Shown: positions 27,287 through 36,439, counted from the stretch's first letter. The stretch is DNA of 64,000 nucleotides from Clostridiales bacterium (GCA_017480325.1 JAFVAY010000015.1:17434-81433); one strand, 5' to 3'. A program made the numbers and translations. The notes: a model not told the origin generated them from the letters alone.

Positions 27287-27853
27287 TCAGCGTGCCCTAT
27301 AAACCACCGCTCGGAGCTTCTTCTCCGCGTAATACCCGGCCACTCCGGACAATAATCCCAGAGCGATCCCGGCCAGGACGTCGGTCGGATAATGAACGCC
27401 AACGTATAGTCTCGAGAACGACAGCAAAGTCGCATATATAAGAACTACAATGGTAAACACTTTATATCTTCTGTCAGAGGAGAGACCAGGAATTCCCAGA
27501 ACAAGTGCGAAGAAAAATGCACCGGCCACCGCAAAAGCCGCACCGGAATGTCCGGAGGGAAAGGAATAATCCTTCTGCTCCTCTATCATTAGGATGAGCT
27601 CTTCTATCACCTCATAAGGGCGGATCCTAGCGACGACCGGCTTAAGAATAAGATTATTGATAACAGACTCTATCGCCAGACTGAAGCCCGCCACGTGACC
27701 CAATATCCTTGTCTTCGGAATAATGATCAGCAGAAGAACGAGAGCTATCCACAGCACTCCGTAATCGCCGGTATGCGTAATAAACACCATCACCGGATCA
27801 AGGATGTCATTCCGGATAAACTCCTGGATATAGATTAGGATTGATGAATCCAT
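27287..27853 (-). CDS. PAP2-superfamily membrane phosphatase
   Basis: 188 residues with five or six membrane helices. The three PAP2 motifs are present: KPVVARIRP (near 70), PSGH (near 98) and SRLYVGVHYPTDV (near 145), with the two catalytic His residues. Likely substrates are undecaprenyl diphosphate or phosphatidyl phosphates, with the active site outside. It overlaps the stop of the DUF4214 gene (TAATG), so it is the last gene of the DtxR-hisS operon. Confidence 0.92.
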   Translation of the reverse strand: MDSSILIYIQEFIRNDILDPVMVFITHTGDYGVLWIALVLLLIIIPKTRILGHVAGFSLAIESVINNLILKPVVARIRPYEVIEELILMIEEQKDYSFPSGHSGAAFAVAGAFFFALVLGIPGLSSDRRYKVFTIVVLIYATLLSFSRLYVGVHYPTDVLAGIALGLLSGVAGYYAEKKLRAVVYRAR

Positions 27854-29031
27854 TAAGCAGACAAGCTCTCCAGGTTATACTCGATCATTACTATCATTCC
27901 GATAGTGACTGTAGTATCGGTATCGTTAACTCTGAACAGCTCTTCCCCGTCGCCTATCGTATCTTCATAATAAGCGATCTCGTCGCCTCCTATGGTCAAC
28001 GTCATCGCGCCGTTCTCTAGAACAAGCTCATACACGCCGGAAGTATACTTGAAACCTCCACTATGCTCAGCTGGATAAAGCTGCGAAGCAGCGCACATGG
28101 CATCCATATCAAACACACTCACCCCATCATCGTTCACGTGAATAAACTGGTATATTCGTCTGTGAACCGAGATATTCCGCCCGTCAACACTGTAATTAAA
28201 GACGCTGGACGGAACTCCGTCATCAAGAGTGGGCGTCTGTCCCACTACCGAACCGTTTCCGAGATTCACACCGAGGGATGAACACAGATTAGCGAATTCC
28301 CCCTCCTCAGCGCAGATAATTCCATTAATAAGCTCTAACCTCGTCATTCCGCCGTTAAGGAGCCCGAGATTATATGCCATTCCCTGATCGTCGATATTAC
28401 GGTTAAGGACACCGAGATAGAAGCTCGAGAGAAATTCCTCATCGCTAAGCTCGCGGGCGGAGTACTCAGGACTCTGGACAATCACATTAATAAGCTCTAT
28501 TCCGCTTCGACTTCCGCTTCTTAGTCTTCTGACGTTATCCGTAAGCTCGGACAAGGTCGGATATCTTCCCATCATATGAACATAAAGTCTGTCGACGAAA
28601 GCGACCAGCCCCGAGTTCTCCTCGGAATCGCAGATATCATCCCCTGTAACAATGTTAAAGCTAATAGGTATCTGGCCCAGCACCGTCACGCCGTTTCCGA
28701 CGATATCGGCCGTGGCGGTACCTACATTGATGTTATTACTGTAGTGATCCATCCAGTAATCGACACCCTCCACCAGCACGTCACCGTCATAGGTAACAAC
28801 CGGAGATATAAACTGCTCGCCTCCGGAGTAGTATGCATTGGGGATCGATTCCACTATTGCGTCTGACAGGTCGATCGGCTCCGGCTGTGTCTCTGATGCC
28901 TCTGCTGATTCTTCTACCGAAGACTCGTCAGCCTGATCGGCAGGAGCGCCGGCACTACAGGCCGCAGCAACCGCCAGATTGCCGATAAGAAATACAGTCA
29001 GAATAATTGATACAACAGCTTTACGCTTCAT
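27853..29031 (-). CDS. Secreted DUF4214 protein, probable lipoprotein
   Basis: 392 residues from the ATG at 29031, which has a GGGGGG ribosome site; a TTG at 29049 would add six residues. The N-terminus is a signal peptide ending in LAVAAAC, a weak lipobox, followed by an acidic linker. A DUF4214 module lies mid-protein (about 165-260: LYVHMMGRYPTLSELT and FYLGVLNRNIDDQGM). No catalytic residues are evident. Function unknown. It lies between hisS and the PAP2 gene. Confidence 0.78.
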   Translation of the reverse strand: MKRKAVVSIILTVFLIGNLAVAAACSAGAPADQADESSVEESAEASETQPEPIDLSDAIVESIPNAYYSGGEQFISPVVTYDGDVLVEGVDYWMDHYSNNINVGTATADIVGNGVTVLGQIPISFNIVTGDDICDSEENSGLVAFVDRLYVHMMGRYPTLSELTDNVRRLRSGSRSGIELINVIVQSPEYSARELSDEEFLSSFYLGVLNRNIDDQGMAYNLGLLNGGMTRLELINGIICAEEGEFANLCSSLGVNLGNGSVVGQTPTLDDGVPSSVFNYSVDGRNISVHRRIYQFIHVNDDGVSVFDMDAMCAASQLYPAEHSGGFKYTSGVYELVLENGAMTLTIGGDEIAYYEDTIGDGEELFRVNDTDTTVTIGMIVMIEYNLESLSA

Positions 29032-29051
29032 AGCAGATCCCCCCTGCAAGC

Positions 29052-30278
29052 CTAGAGATTAAGCTTAATAATGTCGTCGAAGCCCGCGCCTCTTGCCCGA
29101 GAATAGAATTTATCGGTCTTCTTGGGATTAGTAACGAGTATCAGGGTCACGTCGGACTCCGCCTCCAGCTCGCCGGACTTCGCGATAGCCTCGAGAATAT
29201 CCTCTTCCTTATAAAGGATCGCAGTCTTCTTCCGCGCGCCTGCCAGCTCTATATTATTCTCGGTAACTATGGAGAATATTCTCTCGAATCCGATGGAGAA
29301 ACCGACTGCCGGAACCTGCTCCCCTGTGAAGCGTCCGATAAGACCGTCATATCTTCCACCGCCCGCCACGGTTCCACCGAACTTCTCGCTGGCGACCTCG
29401 AATACTGTACCGGTATAGTAGCCCTGCCCTCTTACAAGAGACGGGTCAAAAACTACGTCGTACTCATCAGACAGCCTGTCAGCGGCGTTGATTATAGTTC
29501 TCAGTGACTCGATAGCCGCCGCAGCGTCACCCTCGCAGTACTCCGCCATGTCATCAAGGGTTATCTTCTCGCGGGATATGAGAGAAGACAGACTGGAGAT
29601 CGCCTCCGCCGGCATATCCTTCTCGGCAAGCTCTGAAGCGACCCCCTCCGCGCCGATCTTATCGAGCTTATCGAAGGTCACGCACACAGTATCAAGCGAC
29701 TCGTGAGGGAAACCCATAGTCTTAAGCGCTCCTCTAAGGATGCGTCGGTCATTAACTCTGACAAAGAACTTTCCTATACCGATCTTTCCCAGAGCCTTAG
29801 CAGTAACGGAGATCAACTCGATCTCACAGCAAAGGGAATCCGATCCGAGGATATCGATATCGCACTGAACGAACTCACGAAGTCTTCCTCTCTGAGGTCT
29901 CTCGGCGCGGTACACCTTGTCGATTTGTATACACTTGAAGGGAGTCGGCAGACTGTTACGGTTGTTCGCGTAATATCTTGACAGCGGCAGCGTCAGATCA
30001 TAGCGAAGACCTAAGTCGCTCAGCTCCTTCTCGTCCACGGGAGTCTTAGCAAGCGCCGCATCAAGCTTCTCGCCGCGCTTCAGTATCTTGAATATAAGAT
30101 TAAGGTTGTCTCCGCCGTCGCTCTTATCAAGGTTCTCCGCGCTCTCCACGGCGGGTGTATAAATTCGGGTGAAGCCGCAGCTTCTGTAGGTCGCGAGAAT
30201 AAGATTCATGAGAAGATCGCGCTTATACGCATCCTCCGGCAGGTATTCCTGCATGCCCTTCTGAGGTTTAATATTCAT
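29052..30278 (-). CDS. hisS: Histidyl-tRNA synthetase, short C-terminal domain
   Basis: Charges tRNA-His. Class II core: RYDLTLPLSRY near 92-102, motif 2 YRAERPQRGRLREF near 121-134, histidine-binding LVRGQGYYTGTVFEV near 280-294, VAGGGRYDG near 303-311 and motif 3 GFSIGFERI near 324-332. At 408 residues the anticodon-binding domain is only about 60 residues and looks incomplete. The paralogue HisZ also lacks that domain, but there are no histidine-biosynthesis genes here. It follows the DtxR gene by 5 bp. Confidence 0.85.
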   Translation of the reverse strand: MNIKPQKGMQEYLPEDAYKRDLLMNLILATYRSCGFTRIYTPAVESAENLDKSDGGDNLNLIFKILKRGEKLDAALAKTPVDEKELSDLGLRYDLTLPLSRYYANNRNSLPTPFKCIQIDKVYRAERPQRGRLREFVQCDIDILGSDSLCCEIELISVTAKALGKIGIGKFFVRVNDRRILRGALKTMGFPHESLDTVCVTFDKLDKIGAEGVASELAEKDMPAEAISSLSSLISREKITLDDMAEYCEGDAAAAIESLRTIINAADRLSDEYDVVFDPSLVRGQGYYTGTVFEVASEKFGGTVAGGGRYDGLIGRFTGEQVPAVGFSIGFERIFSIVTENNIELAGARKKTAILYKEEDILEAIAKSGELEAESDVTLILVTNPKKTDKFYSRARGAGFDDIIKLNL

Positions 30279-30283
30279 CCGGT

Positions 30284-30655
30284 TCAGTCCTTCTTCAACT
30301 TAATTAGTGCATTATAAGTGTCGTCGCTTAAGACATGCTCCACGCGACACGCGTCATCAGCCGCTGTCTCGGGATTGACTCCCAGCGACTCGAAAAGCTC
30401 AGTCAAATGCTTATGACGAGAGTAGACCTTCTTCGCGATCTTCATGCCGGAGGGCGTCAGGGATATGAAATTCGAGCTATTCATCTCGATATAGCCGCTC
30501 TCCCTAAGCTTCTTAATGGCATTACTTACACTGGGCTTCGTAACTCCCAGAAGCTCTGCGATATCCACAGAACGAATGTAGCCGTTCTGCTCCTTAAGCA
30601 TCAGCATCGCCTCGAGATAATCCTCTGATGATTCACCTAGTCCTAGTTTATTCAT
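30284..30655 (-). CDS. DtxR/MntR-family metal-dependent regulator
   Basis: 123 residues: winged helix (SVDIAELLGVTKPSVSNAIKKL, about 29-50) and a short dimerisation/metal domain with His and Glu ligands (RHKHL and CRVEHVLS), without the SH3-like third domain, as in MntR. It probably senses manganese or iron. A TATAAT at 30705-30710 and a palindrome at 30677 precede it, suggesting autoregulation. First gene of a four-gene operon with hisS, DUF4214 and PAP2. Confidence 0.88.
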   Translation of the reverse strand: MNKLGLGESSEDYLEAMLMLKEQNGYIRSVDIAELLGVTKPSVSNAIKKLRESGYIEMNSSNFISLTPSGMKIAKKVYSRHKHLTELFESLGVNPETAADDACRVEHVLSDDTYNALIKLKKD

Positions 30656-30676
30656 GTTAATTCACCCATTTATTTC

Positions 30677-30690
30677 TTAGTCAGGCCTAA
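30677..30690. promoter_or_regulatory. Candidate DtxR-type operator
   Basis: TTAGTCAGGCCTAA, with outer arms TTAG/CTAA that resemble DtxR/IdeR half-sites. It starts 14 bases downstream of the minus-strand TATAAT at 30705-30710, over the likely start of transcription. Confidence 0.5.
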
Positions 30691-30717
30691 CAGTTCTCTT
30701 TTGCATTATAACATTCT

Positions 30718-31071
30718 TTACTCTTCGTCACTCTTATCCTTATTACGATGTCCGAGAAGTGCTATCTCGGCAGATAAGACCTCTATCTTATCCTGAAGCT
30801 GAGAGACCACCAAAGACAAAGAGAATATCTTCTCCAGCAGCAGGAAAATAATCACCAGGAATACAAGATTCGCAGGAGACACGACTCCGATAAGAGTCGA
30901 CAGCTTATATGTCAACTCAGGGAATATCCCTATGACGATCAGTATTATGGAGAATAATATCCAGAATATCGCACCATCGAGCTTAACCTTATGCTTTCTG
31001 ATCTGCCACAAGATCCATATGGTTGTTACTATGGCCGCGACCAGAAGTATTACTCTTAATGTTATCGACAT
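30718..31071 (-). CDS. DUF2304 membrane protein
   Basis: 117 residues with three membrane helices (about 3-20, 32-52, 66-85) and a C-terminal charged helix, the usual form of DUF2304. These proteins are commonly paired with dolichol-phosphate-type glycosyltransferases, as here, where it overlaps the glycosyltransferase by 10 bp. A role as membrane partner is likely. AGGAGG site before the ATG. Confidence 0.88.
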   Translation of the reverse strand: MSITLRVILLVAAIVTTIWILWQIRKHKVKLDGAIFWILFSIILIVIGIFPELTYKLSTLIGVVSPANLVFLVIIFLLLEKIFSLSLVVSQLQDKIEVLSAEIALLGHRNKDKSDEE

Positions 31072-31784
31072 TTCTTATTCCTCCTAATTCTTACCCACTG
31101 GAACAGAACGATCGAGAATATCATTCTGACCATATAACCGATGCTGCTCCAGAAATTAAGATAGCTTTTGCCGGCGACCCGTTCATACATCCTGACCTGA
31201 ACCTCTTCTATCTCAACACCGCTGTTAAGAAGGAAGGCCAATGTATCGGGCTCGGGACTGTAGTGCATGTCATATCCGAACTGCTTGATCATCTTCTTAT
31301 TGAAAAGCCTCATTCCCGACGTGACATCATTGATGCGGTGTCTTGTAGTAAGCTTGATTAGAGCACCAATTATATTCGAACCGAGCATACGAAGGCTCTT
31401 GGGCTTCTTCTCGGAAACAAAACGGGATCCGATGACTATATCGCAGGAGGTCTCTTCCATCCTGGCCAACATATCCTTGATATATAAAGGATCGTGCTGC
31501 CCGTCCCCATCAAGCTGGATCGCGTAATCATAGTCATAGTAATTAGCATATCTCATCCCAGCGCGCATCGCTCCGGCAAGACCCAAATTAACCGGAAGAT
31601 CTATGTAATTATAATCATTACGATGACAGATCTTACGAGTATCGTCAGTAGAACCGTCATTAACGATCACGTAATCATACTGAGGATAATTCTCAATCAG
31701 GTTACCCGTGACCTTCTCGATGCTGCCGGCTTCGTTATACGCCGGAATGATTATAAGGACCTTCACTTCATTCTCCTGCTTCAT
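31062..31784 (-). CDS. Glycosyltransferase family 2, polyprenyl-phosphate sugar transferase type
   Basis: 240 residues with a GT-A fold: IIPAYNEAGSI near 12-22, VNDGSTD near 40, and QLDGDGQHDP near 88-97 carrying the DXD metal motif. The C-terminal SIGYMVRMIFSIVLF segment is amphipathic or membrane-associated. DPM1-like enzymes put a sugar on a polyprenyl phosphate for cell-surface glycans. The ATG at 31784 lacks a ribosome site; an in-frame GTG at 31766 has AGGAG, so the true start may be six codons later. Confidence 0.88.
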   Translation of the reverse strand: MKQENEVKVLIIIPAYNEAGSIEKVTGNLIENYPQYDYVIVNDGSTDDTRKICHRNDYNYIDLPVNLGLAGAMRAGMRYANYYDYDYAIQLDGDGQHDPLYIKDMLARMEETSCDIVIGSRFVSEKKPKSLRMLGSNIIGALIKLTTRHRINDVTSGMRLFNKKMIKQFGYDMHYSPEPDTLAFLLNSGVEIEEVQVRMYERVAGKSYLNFWSSIGYMVRMIFSIVLFQWVRIRRNKKCR

Positions 31785-31825
31785 TCAGATGGAAATATTA
31801 TATATTAGTATTTTAAATAAACAAA

Positions 31826-31847
31826 AGAGGTCGCTGATGCAACCTCT
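31826..31847 (-). terminator. Terminator of rplM-rpsI
   Basis: AGAGGT-N-GC / GC-N-ACCTCT hairpin. On the minus strand it is followed by TTTTGTTTATTT, 35 bp after the rpsI stop. Confidence 0.8.
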
Positions 31848-31882
31848 CTTGATAGTAACCTTGTACCAAAGTTTCCGGAAGA

Positions 31883-32293
31883 TTATCTCTTGGAGAACTG
31901 TGAAGCCTTACGAGCCTTCTTCAAGCCGTACTTCTTTCTCTCCTTCATACGAGCGTCTCTTGTGAGGAAGCCTGCGGACTTAAGTGTTGCCTTGTAAGCA
32001 TCTGCATCAGCCTCTACGAGGGCTCTGGCGATACCGTGACGGATAGCGCCTGCCTGACCGGAGATACCGCCGCCGATAGCGTTAGCGATAACATCGAACT
32101 TGTCTGCTGTCTCAGTAGCTACCAGGGGCTGACGAACGATGAGCTTCAGTGTATCGAGACCGAAATACTCGTCGATGTCCTTGCCGTTGATCGTAACCTT
32201 GCCGTTGCCCGGAACGAGACGCACACGAGCTACAGCATCCTTACGGCGACCTGTGCCATAGAAATATACTTTGTTTGATTTCTTAGAAGCCAT
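31883..32293 (-). CDS. rpsI: 30S ribosomal protein S9
   Basis: 136 residues. The family hallmarks are [15 protein letters not shown] near the N-terminus, the central [19 protein letters not shown] and the basic tail ending QFSKR, whose last Arg contacts P-site tRNA. The ATG at 32293 has a GGAGG site; the TTG at 32299 is unlikely. It follows rplM by 15 bp in the universally conserved pair. Confidence 0.98.
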   Translation of the reverse strand: MASKKSNKVYFYGTGRRKDAVARVRLVPGNGKVTINGKDIDEYFGLDTLKLIVRQPLVATETADKFDVIANAIGGGISGQAGAIRHGIARALVEADADAYKATLKSAGFLTRDARMKERKKYGLKKARKASQFSKR

Positions 32294-32308
32294 TTTCAAT
32301 CCTCCGAA

Positions 32309-32743
32309 TTACTGCTCAAATGTGTACTCTTCAGGCTTCTGAGCTTGCTGCTGGTGCTCAGGGCCGGCGTATACGTGAAGCTTTCTGAACATCTGGCGAC
32401 CGAGTGAGTTCTTAGGGAGCATTCCCTTAACTGCAAGCTCGAGTACCATCTCAGGCTTCTTGTCCATCATGGTTCTGTAATCAACCTCGCGCATTCCTCC
32501 CGGATAACCAGAGTGATGGCGATAGAGCTTCTGATCAAGCTTGTGACCTGTGAGGACCATCTTGGAAGCGTTGACAACGATTACATAATCACCTGTATCG
32601 ATGAAGGGTGAATATGTAGGCTTGTGCTTACCGCGAAGAAGTCTTGCAACTTCTGTAGCCAGACGACCGAGTGTCTTACCCGAAGCGTCGATAACAAGCC
32701 ATTTTCTCTCGATATTTGAAGGTGTAGCAACAAATGTCTTCAT
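32309..32743 (-). CDS. rplM: 50S ribosomal protein L13
   Basis: 144 residues. Conserved features include [16 protein letters not shown] near 14-29, [12 protein letters not shown] near 36-47, the HSGYPGG motif near 77 and LPKNSLGR near 111. AAGGAG ribosome site nine bases before the ATG and a strong promoter at 32793-32821. First gene of rplM-rpsI. Confidence 0.98.
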   Translation of the reverse strand: MKTFVATPSNIERKWLVIDASGKTLGRLATEVARLLRGKHKPTYSPFIDTGDYVIVVNASKMVLTGHKLDQKLYRHHSGYPGGMREVDYRTMMDKKPEMVLELAVKGMLPKNSLGRQMFRKLHVYAGPEHQQQAQKPEEYTFEQ

Positions 32744-32792
32744 ATGACTTAACTCCTTGTTTCTTTATAAGGCGCCGTCAAAGCGCTCAAGT

Positions 32793-32821
32793 ATATTACT
32801 TGCTTCCTGTGACCAAGTCAA
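32793..32821 (-). promoter_or_regulatory. rplM-rpsI promoter
   Basis: Minus-strand TTGACT (32816-32821), a 17-base spacer and TAATAT (32793-32798), leaving a leader of about 45 bases. The leader has no structure that I can assign to a known L13 leader. Confidence 0.8.
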
Positions 32822-32883
32822 GGCTTTGTGCAAAAATTTCTTCTCATCCGCCGATAATCGGCTTAAATCTCTCTTATTCTACT

Positions 32884-33465
32884 TTATCCTACTATCGCAG
32901 TGTACGTTATCGCCACTACCCTGCCGGACTCGAAGATGAGTGAGATAAAGCTGTCGCCCTTAGTGTACTCGATGCCCGAGGTACCCTCTTCTCCGTCTTC
33001 ACCGTAGGCTGCTAATACATCCTCTTCTGTCGATCCGATCCTGATGCCCTCGGCTGTAGCGACAGTATCGTCCTTAAGCTCAACTGCAGCAATATAATCG
33101 ACACCGTCTCTTGTATAGGATCTTACGACTATAGAATTATAGGTATATACCTTATCCATTCCTTCATAGGCGCAGGACGGGGCTTCGAAGTAGGAATAAC
33201 CGTCACCCAGCGCTGCGATAATATCATCCGCAGGAGCATTCATGGTGATCACCGTACCGTTATACGTGAATACATATCCGTCAGAAAAAGCTGCATTCTC
33301 AGCATCTGAAGGAGCAGCATCGGCATCTCCCTCAGCCACAGTAGCCTCGGCCGCCTGTCCTCCGGATAATACAACGGGAGAAGTATCCTCCTCTTCGCCG
33401 GAGCACGCTGCGATCGACACGGCAACACAAGCTGCAAGAACTATAGACATAAGCTTCTTATTCAT
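32884..33465 (-). CDS. Lipoprotein of unknown function
   Basis: 193 residues: signal peptide with lipobox SIAAC, an Ala/Glu/Asp-rich linker to about residue 60, then a domain with repeated strands (YNGTVITMNAPADDIIAALG, then EGIRIGSTEEDVLAAYG) of the kind seen in small clostridial surface lipoproteins that contain 'x-IGSTxxDVxxxYG' motifs. I cannot name a function. GGAGG site. It follows the SGNH gene by 19 bp and is the last gene of the purF-transglutaminase-acylation operon. Confidence 0.75.
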   Translation of the reverse strand: MNKKLMSIVLAACVAVSIAACSGEEEDTSPVVLSGGQAAEATVAEGDADAAPSDAENAAFSDGYVFTYNGTVITMNAPADDIIAALGDGYSYFEAPSCAYEGMDKVYTYNSIVVRSYTRDGVDYIAAVELKDDTVATAEGIRIGSTEEDVLAAYGEDGEEGTSGIEYTKGDSFISLIFESGRVVAITYTAIVG

Positions 33466-33484
33466 TATATAAACCCTCCGTTAA

Positions 33485-34591
33485 TCAGCTCTCTATCGCA
33501 TTGGCACCCCAGGATCTGAGCTCGCCGTATTGCTGAAGCTCGGCAAGCTGTGCGTCTCGGAGCGCATCGTAAAATACTATATCATCTTCCCACTGCTGCG
33601 CAACCTCGGGAATCTGACGATAATCCGTAAGCTCGAAGCTGTTGGTAAGATACCTTCCGATATAATCGGCGAACTTCTCGGCACCGTATATATTAAGGTG
33701 AAGTCCGGCATCGTAGGTATCGGTACTCATATCAAGGCCCATGATATCTCTTAAGTAGATGTAATTTATATAAGGAACATTATAGTCATAGGAGAACTGT
33801 CTCACCTGTGCATCCCACTGCTCGTACCAGTACGGGTACAGCGTAGGAGCTTTGATCAGCACCAGCTCGATATCATTCTCTCGGCAAAGCTCATACATCC
33901 TCATAAGATAATCCATGGCGCTTTGAGGCAGTGTGTAATCCGAGAGTGGCATGGGAGACGGGAACTCCGCCTCAGGCATAACATCCGCTCTCATGTAGTA
34001 TCCGTTTATGGTAACTCTGTCCTTGTCGAGAACATGCTCAAAGTCAGTCCTCGTAAGCTCATCCCATCTGGAGTGATATCTAAGGAAAGGGAACACATAA
34101 TCGATCATGCTCTCGCCGTCAGTCATAGAGGCATCGATAGCGTTCCACTTGGACGAGGACCATCTCATGCCGTCAAGAGTCATGCGGTTATAGGATTCAC
34201 TCTGAGGCTCACCGTACTTCAAGGCCAGCACGTTAAAGACCACCACCTTGGGAGTCTCGTAGCGCAGTGTGTCCTCCAGAAGATAATAAGACTGCCATGT
34301 CAGCTGCTGAGCGCTTCCACGGATATAAGAGGATATACCGTAATTCTCATAAAGTGTAACTGTGGAGATATTCTCATAGACCTCACAGTCTCCTAGGAAC
34401 AAGACCTCATGAGGCTCGTTGCTGTCGTAATACTCCTCTATCATGGAGCCCTCGACCACGCCCCTCTGATACTTGGGAACCAGGAGCTTTTGAAGGAACC
34501 AGAGAGCAAGAACGGTAACAGCCACGCCCAGCACTGTGCTTACTGCCATAACGAGCGTTTTATAAGTAAATTTCTTTGCACCGGTTTCCAT
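33485..34591 (-). CDS. Membrane-anchored SGNH-like protein, DltD-position, Cys in place of Ser
   Basis: 368 residues: one N-terminal membrane helix (about 13-34), then an extracellular SGNH-hydrolase fold. The block I motif is FLGDCEVYENI at 65-75, so the nucleophile position is Cys69 instead of Ser; a DAGLHLN motif near residue 315 supplies Asp and His. By position after MBOAT and the carrier protein it corresponds to DltD, which passes the acyl group to the surface polymer. The Cys may be catalytic or a family trait. AAGGAGG site. Confidence 0.78.
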   Translation of the reverse strand: METGAKKFTYKTLVMAVSTVLGVAVTVLALWFLQKLLVPKYQRGVVEGSMIEEYYDSNEPHEVLFLGDCEVYENISTVTLYENYGISSYIRGSAQQLTWQSYYLLEDTLRYETPKVVVFNVLALKYGEPQSESYNRMTLDGMRWSSSKWNAIDASMTDGESMIDYVFPFLRYHSRWDELTRTDFEHVLDKDRVTINGYYMRADVMPEAEFPSPMPLSDYTLPQSAMDYLMRMYELCRENDIELVLIKAPTLYPYWYEQWDAQVRQFSYDYNVPYINYIYLRDIMGLDMSTDTYDAGLHLNIYGAEKFADYIGRYLTNSFELTDYRQIPEVAQQWEDDIVFYDALRDAQLAELQQYGELRSWGANAIES

Positions 34592-34606
34592 AAGCCCCTC
34601 CTTCCC

Positions 34607-36193
34607 TTAGAACTGATTATAGATAAACTGTGACGCATCGAAGCCTGCGCCGTATGCGCCGAATACCGCTACTGCCAGCAGCAGACACACACAGCTTAAG
34701 ACAAACAGCGGATACCTGTCGTAGAGCCACTCTCTGACATCCGTCCCTTTAAGAAACTTCACGAGACTTATAAGGAACACGATCACAATGGCAAGGCCTG
34801 CCACCAGATAATCCCCGCCCGACAGGCCTAGATTCATTAGCTCTCCTCCGAACAGCTTCCCGGCATTAAAGGTCGTGAACATCGACCCGAACATACGGAA
34901 GGTCACACCTACATCGCGGTAGCAATCAAAGAGCTTCAGCGAACTCATGAGAAGGAAGGTGCGAAGTATCTCGAAGGCACCGTACCAGCCCTTGGTCTTG
35001 AGACCAAACCTGCCATGGAATCTCTCGTAAAGCGGCTCAAGCTCCTGAGACGCCATGATCACCACGAAGTTCATAAGGCCCCACACAACGAAATGCCACG
35101 CCGCACCGTGCCATATACCTGTCGCGAGCCACACGCAGAAGCATGAGATATAGACCGTGACTCTCTTCCCTATAGCGTTACCGAGATGATTACGGGACCA
35201 CTTGGACAGCTTAAGCATCCTGGAAGATACTGACAGAGGAAAGAATATATAATCCGTGAACCATGTTCCCATGGTGATGTGCCAGCGGTTCCAGTACTCC
35301 TTGATATTCTTCGAGAAGTAAGGAAGGTCGAAGTTCTCCTTGACGGTAATTCCCAGCATCTGAGCGATACCTATGGTGATATCGATGCCTCCTGTGAAGT
35401 CACAGTAAAGCTGAGCCGCATAGAACATCATGACCACGAACACGAAGGCCCCCTTATACTCATCGGGAGACTCGGTCAGAGTCTTAAGACCTATCACCAG
35501 CCTGTCGGCAATTACAAGCTTCTTGAAGTAGCCGAAGAGTATCCTTATAAAGCCGTAGCTTACATTTCTGAAGTCAAAGGGCTTCGGATCATATAAAGTC
35601 TTCGACAGGTCCTCGTATCTGCTTATAGGGCCCTGCACCAGCTGGGGAAAGAAGGATACGAAGAGAAGAAATTTCCAGAAGTTCTTCTGTGCCTTACAGG
35701 TTCCTCTTGCCACATCGATGGAGTAAGAGACAGTCTGGAAGGTATAGAAGGATATTCCCATGGGGATGATCACATTAACGAAGGATAGGGGCTCACCGCC
35801 TCTTACGGCGTTAATGTTCTCGATAAAGAAATTGATGTACTTGGTGTAAGCCAGAATACCGAGGTTGATTATAAGTGACAGCGCCAGAAGAAGCCTCGTG
35901 ACCCTTGTGGTGGTCGCCTTGTACTTCTTCTTGACATCGGCATCCATATCGGCCTTGTTGGCCTTAAGATAAGCCTTGCGCTTAGCATTATAATCCTCGG
36001 TAATATCTGCAATTATAAATGCCGTCAGTGCCGTTACGAATATGAATATAAGATACCTGGGATCTGCGAAGAAGTAGAACCCGAGGCTCGCGATTAGCAG
36101 AAGCCCCCACCTCTCGTTATGAGGAACGAAGGCGTAATAGGTAAGAACCAGTATCGCTACGAAAAGAACGAACGGCAGCGAGGTAAAGAGCAT
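34607..36193 (-). CDS. MBOAT-family acyltransferase, DltB/AlgI-like
   Basis: 528 residues from ATG 36193, which overlaps the carrier-protein stop (TGATG) with an AGGAGG site; an upstream in-frame start at 36226 is less likely. About eleven membrane helices. MBOAT signature: PMGISFYTFQTVSYSID near 140-156, EYWNRWHITMGTWF near 300 and the catalytic His in GIWHGAAWHFVVWG near 355. It should carry an acyl group from the thioester of the carrier protein across the membrane. Neighbours are the adenylating enzyme, carrier and SGNH protein. Confidence 0.93.
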   Translation of the reverse strand: MLFTSLPFVLFVAILVLTYYAFVPHNERWGLLLIASLGFYFFADPRYLIFIFVTALTAFIIADITEDYNAKRKAYLKANKADMDADVKKKYKATTTRVTRLLLALSLIINLGILAYTKYINFFIENINAVRGGEPLSFVNVIIPMGISFYTFQTVSYSIDVARGTCKAQKNFWKFLLFVSFFPQLVQGPISRYEDLSKTLYDPKPFDFRNVSYGFIRILFGYFKKLVIADRLVIGLKTLTESPDEYKGAFVFVVMMFYAAQLYCDFTGGIDITIGIAQMLGITVKENFDLPYFSKNIKEYWNRWHITMGTWFTDYIFFPLSVSSRMLKLSKWSRNHLGNAIGKRVTVYISCFCVWLATGIWHGAAWHFVVWGLMNFVVIMASQELEPLYERFHGRFGLKTKGWYGAFEILRTFLLMSSLKLFDCYRDVGVTFRMFGSMFTTFNAGKLFGGELMNLGLSGGDYLVAGLAIVIVFLISLVKFLKGTDVREWLYDRYPLFVLSCVCLLLAVAVFGAYGAGFDASQFIYNQF

Positions 36194-36420
36194 CAGTCCT
36201 CCTGAAGCCTCGTTATAAGCTCCCACAGAGCCTTAGCGGAATTAAAGTTCTCCGGCACGAGCTCCTTAGCTGGGATGGTGACATCGAATCTGTCATCCAC
36301 CTCAGACACGATAGATACGATATCGAAGGAATCAAGTATCTTATCGTCAATCAACGTGGTACATGTATTAAAATCCACGTCAGAGTGCAAGTCCTTCAAA
36401 ATCTCGATCAATTCATCCAT
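36193..36420 (-). CDS. Acyl carrier protein, DltC-like
   Basis: 75 residues. The phosphopantetheine attachment Ser is in DSFDIVSIVSEV (Ser31), matching the DltC-type DSF/DSL motif. Acidic four-helix carrier protein. AAGGAG site; the stop overlaps the MBOAT start. It should be loaded by the adenylating enzyme encoded 19 bp upstream and deliver its thioester to the MBOAT protein. Confidence 0.92.
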   Translation of the reverse strand: MDELIEILKDLHSDVDFNTCTTLIDDKILDSFDIVSIVSEVDDRFDVTIPAKELVPENFNSAKALWELITRLQED

Positions 36421-36439
36421 TGTATTTTAATCTCCTTTG

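Noticed and set aside
29052..30278. HisZ, the regulatory subunit of ATP phosphoribosyltransferase
   Set aside because: The tRNA-synthetase motifs are intact, part of an anticodon domain remains, and no his genes are nearby.
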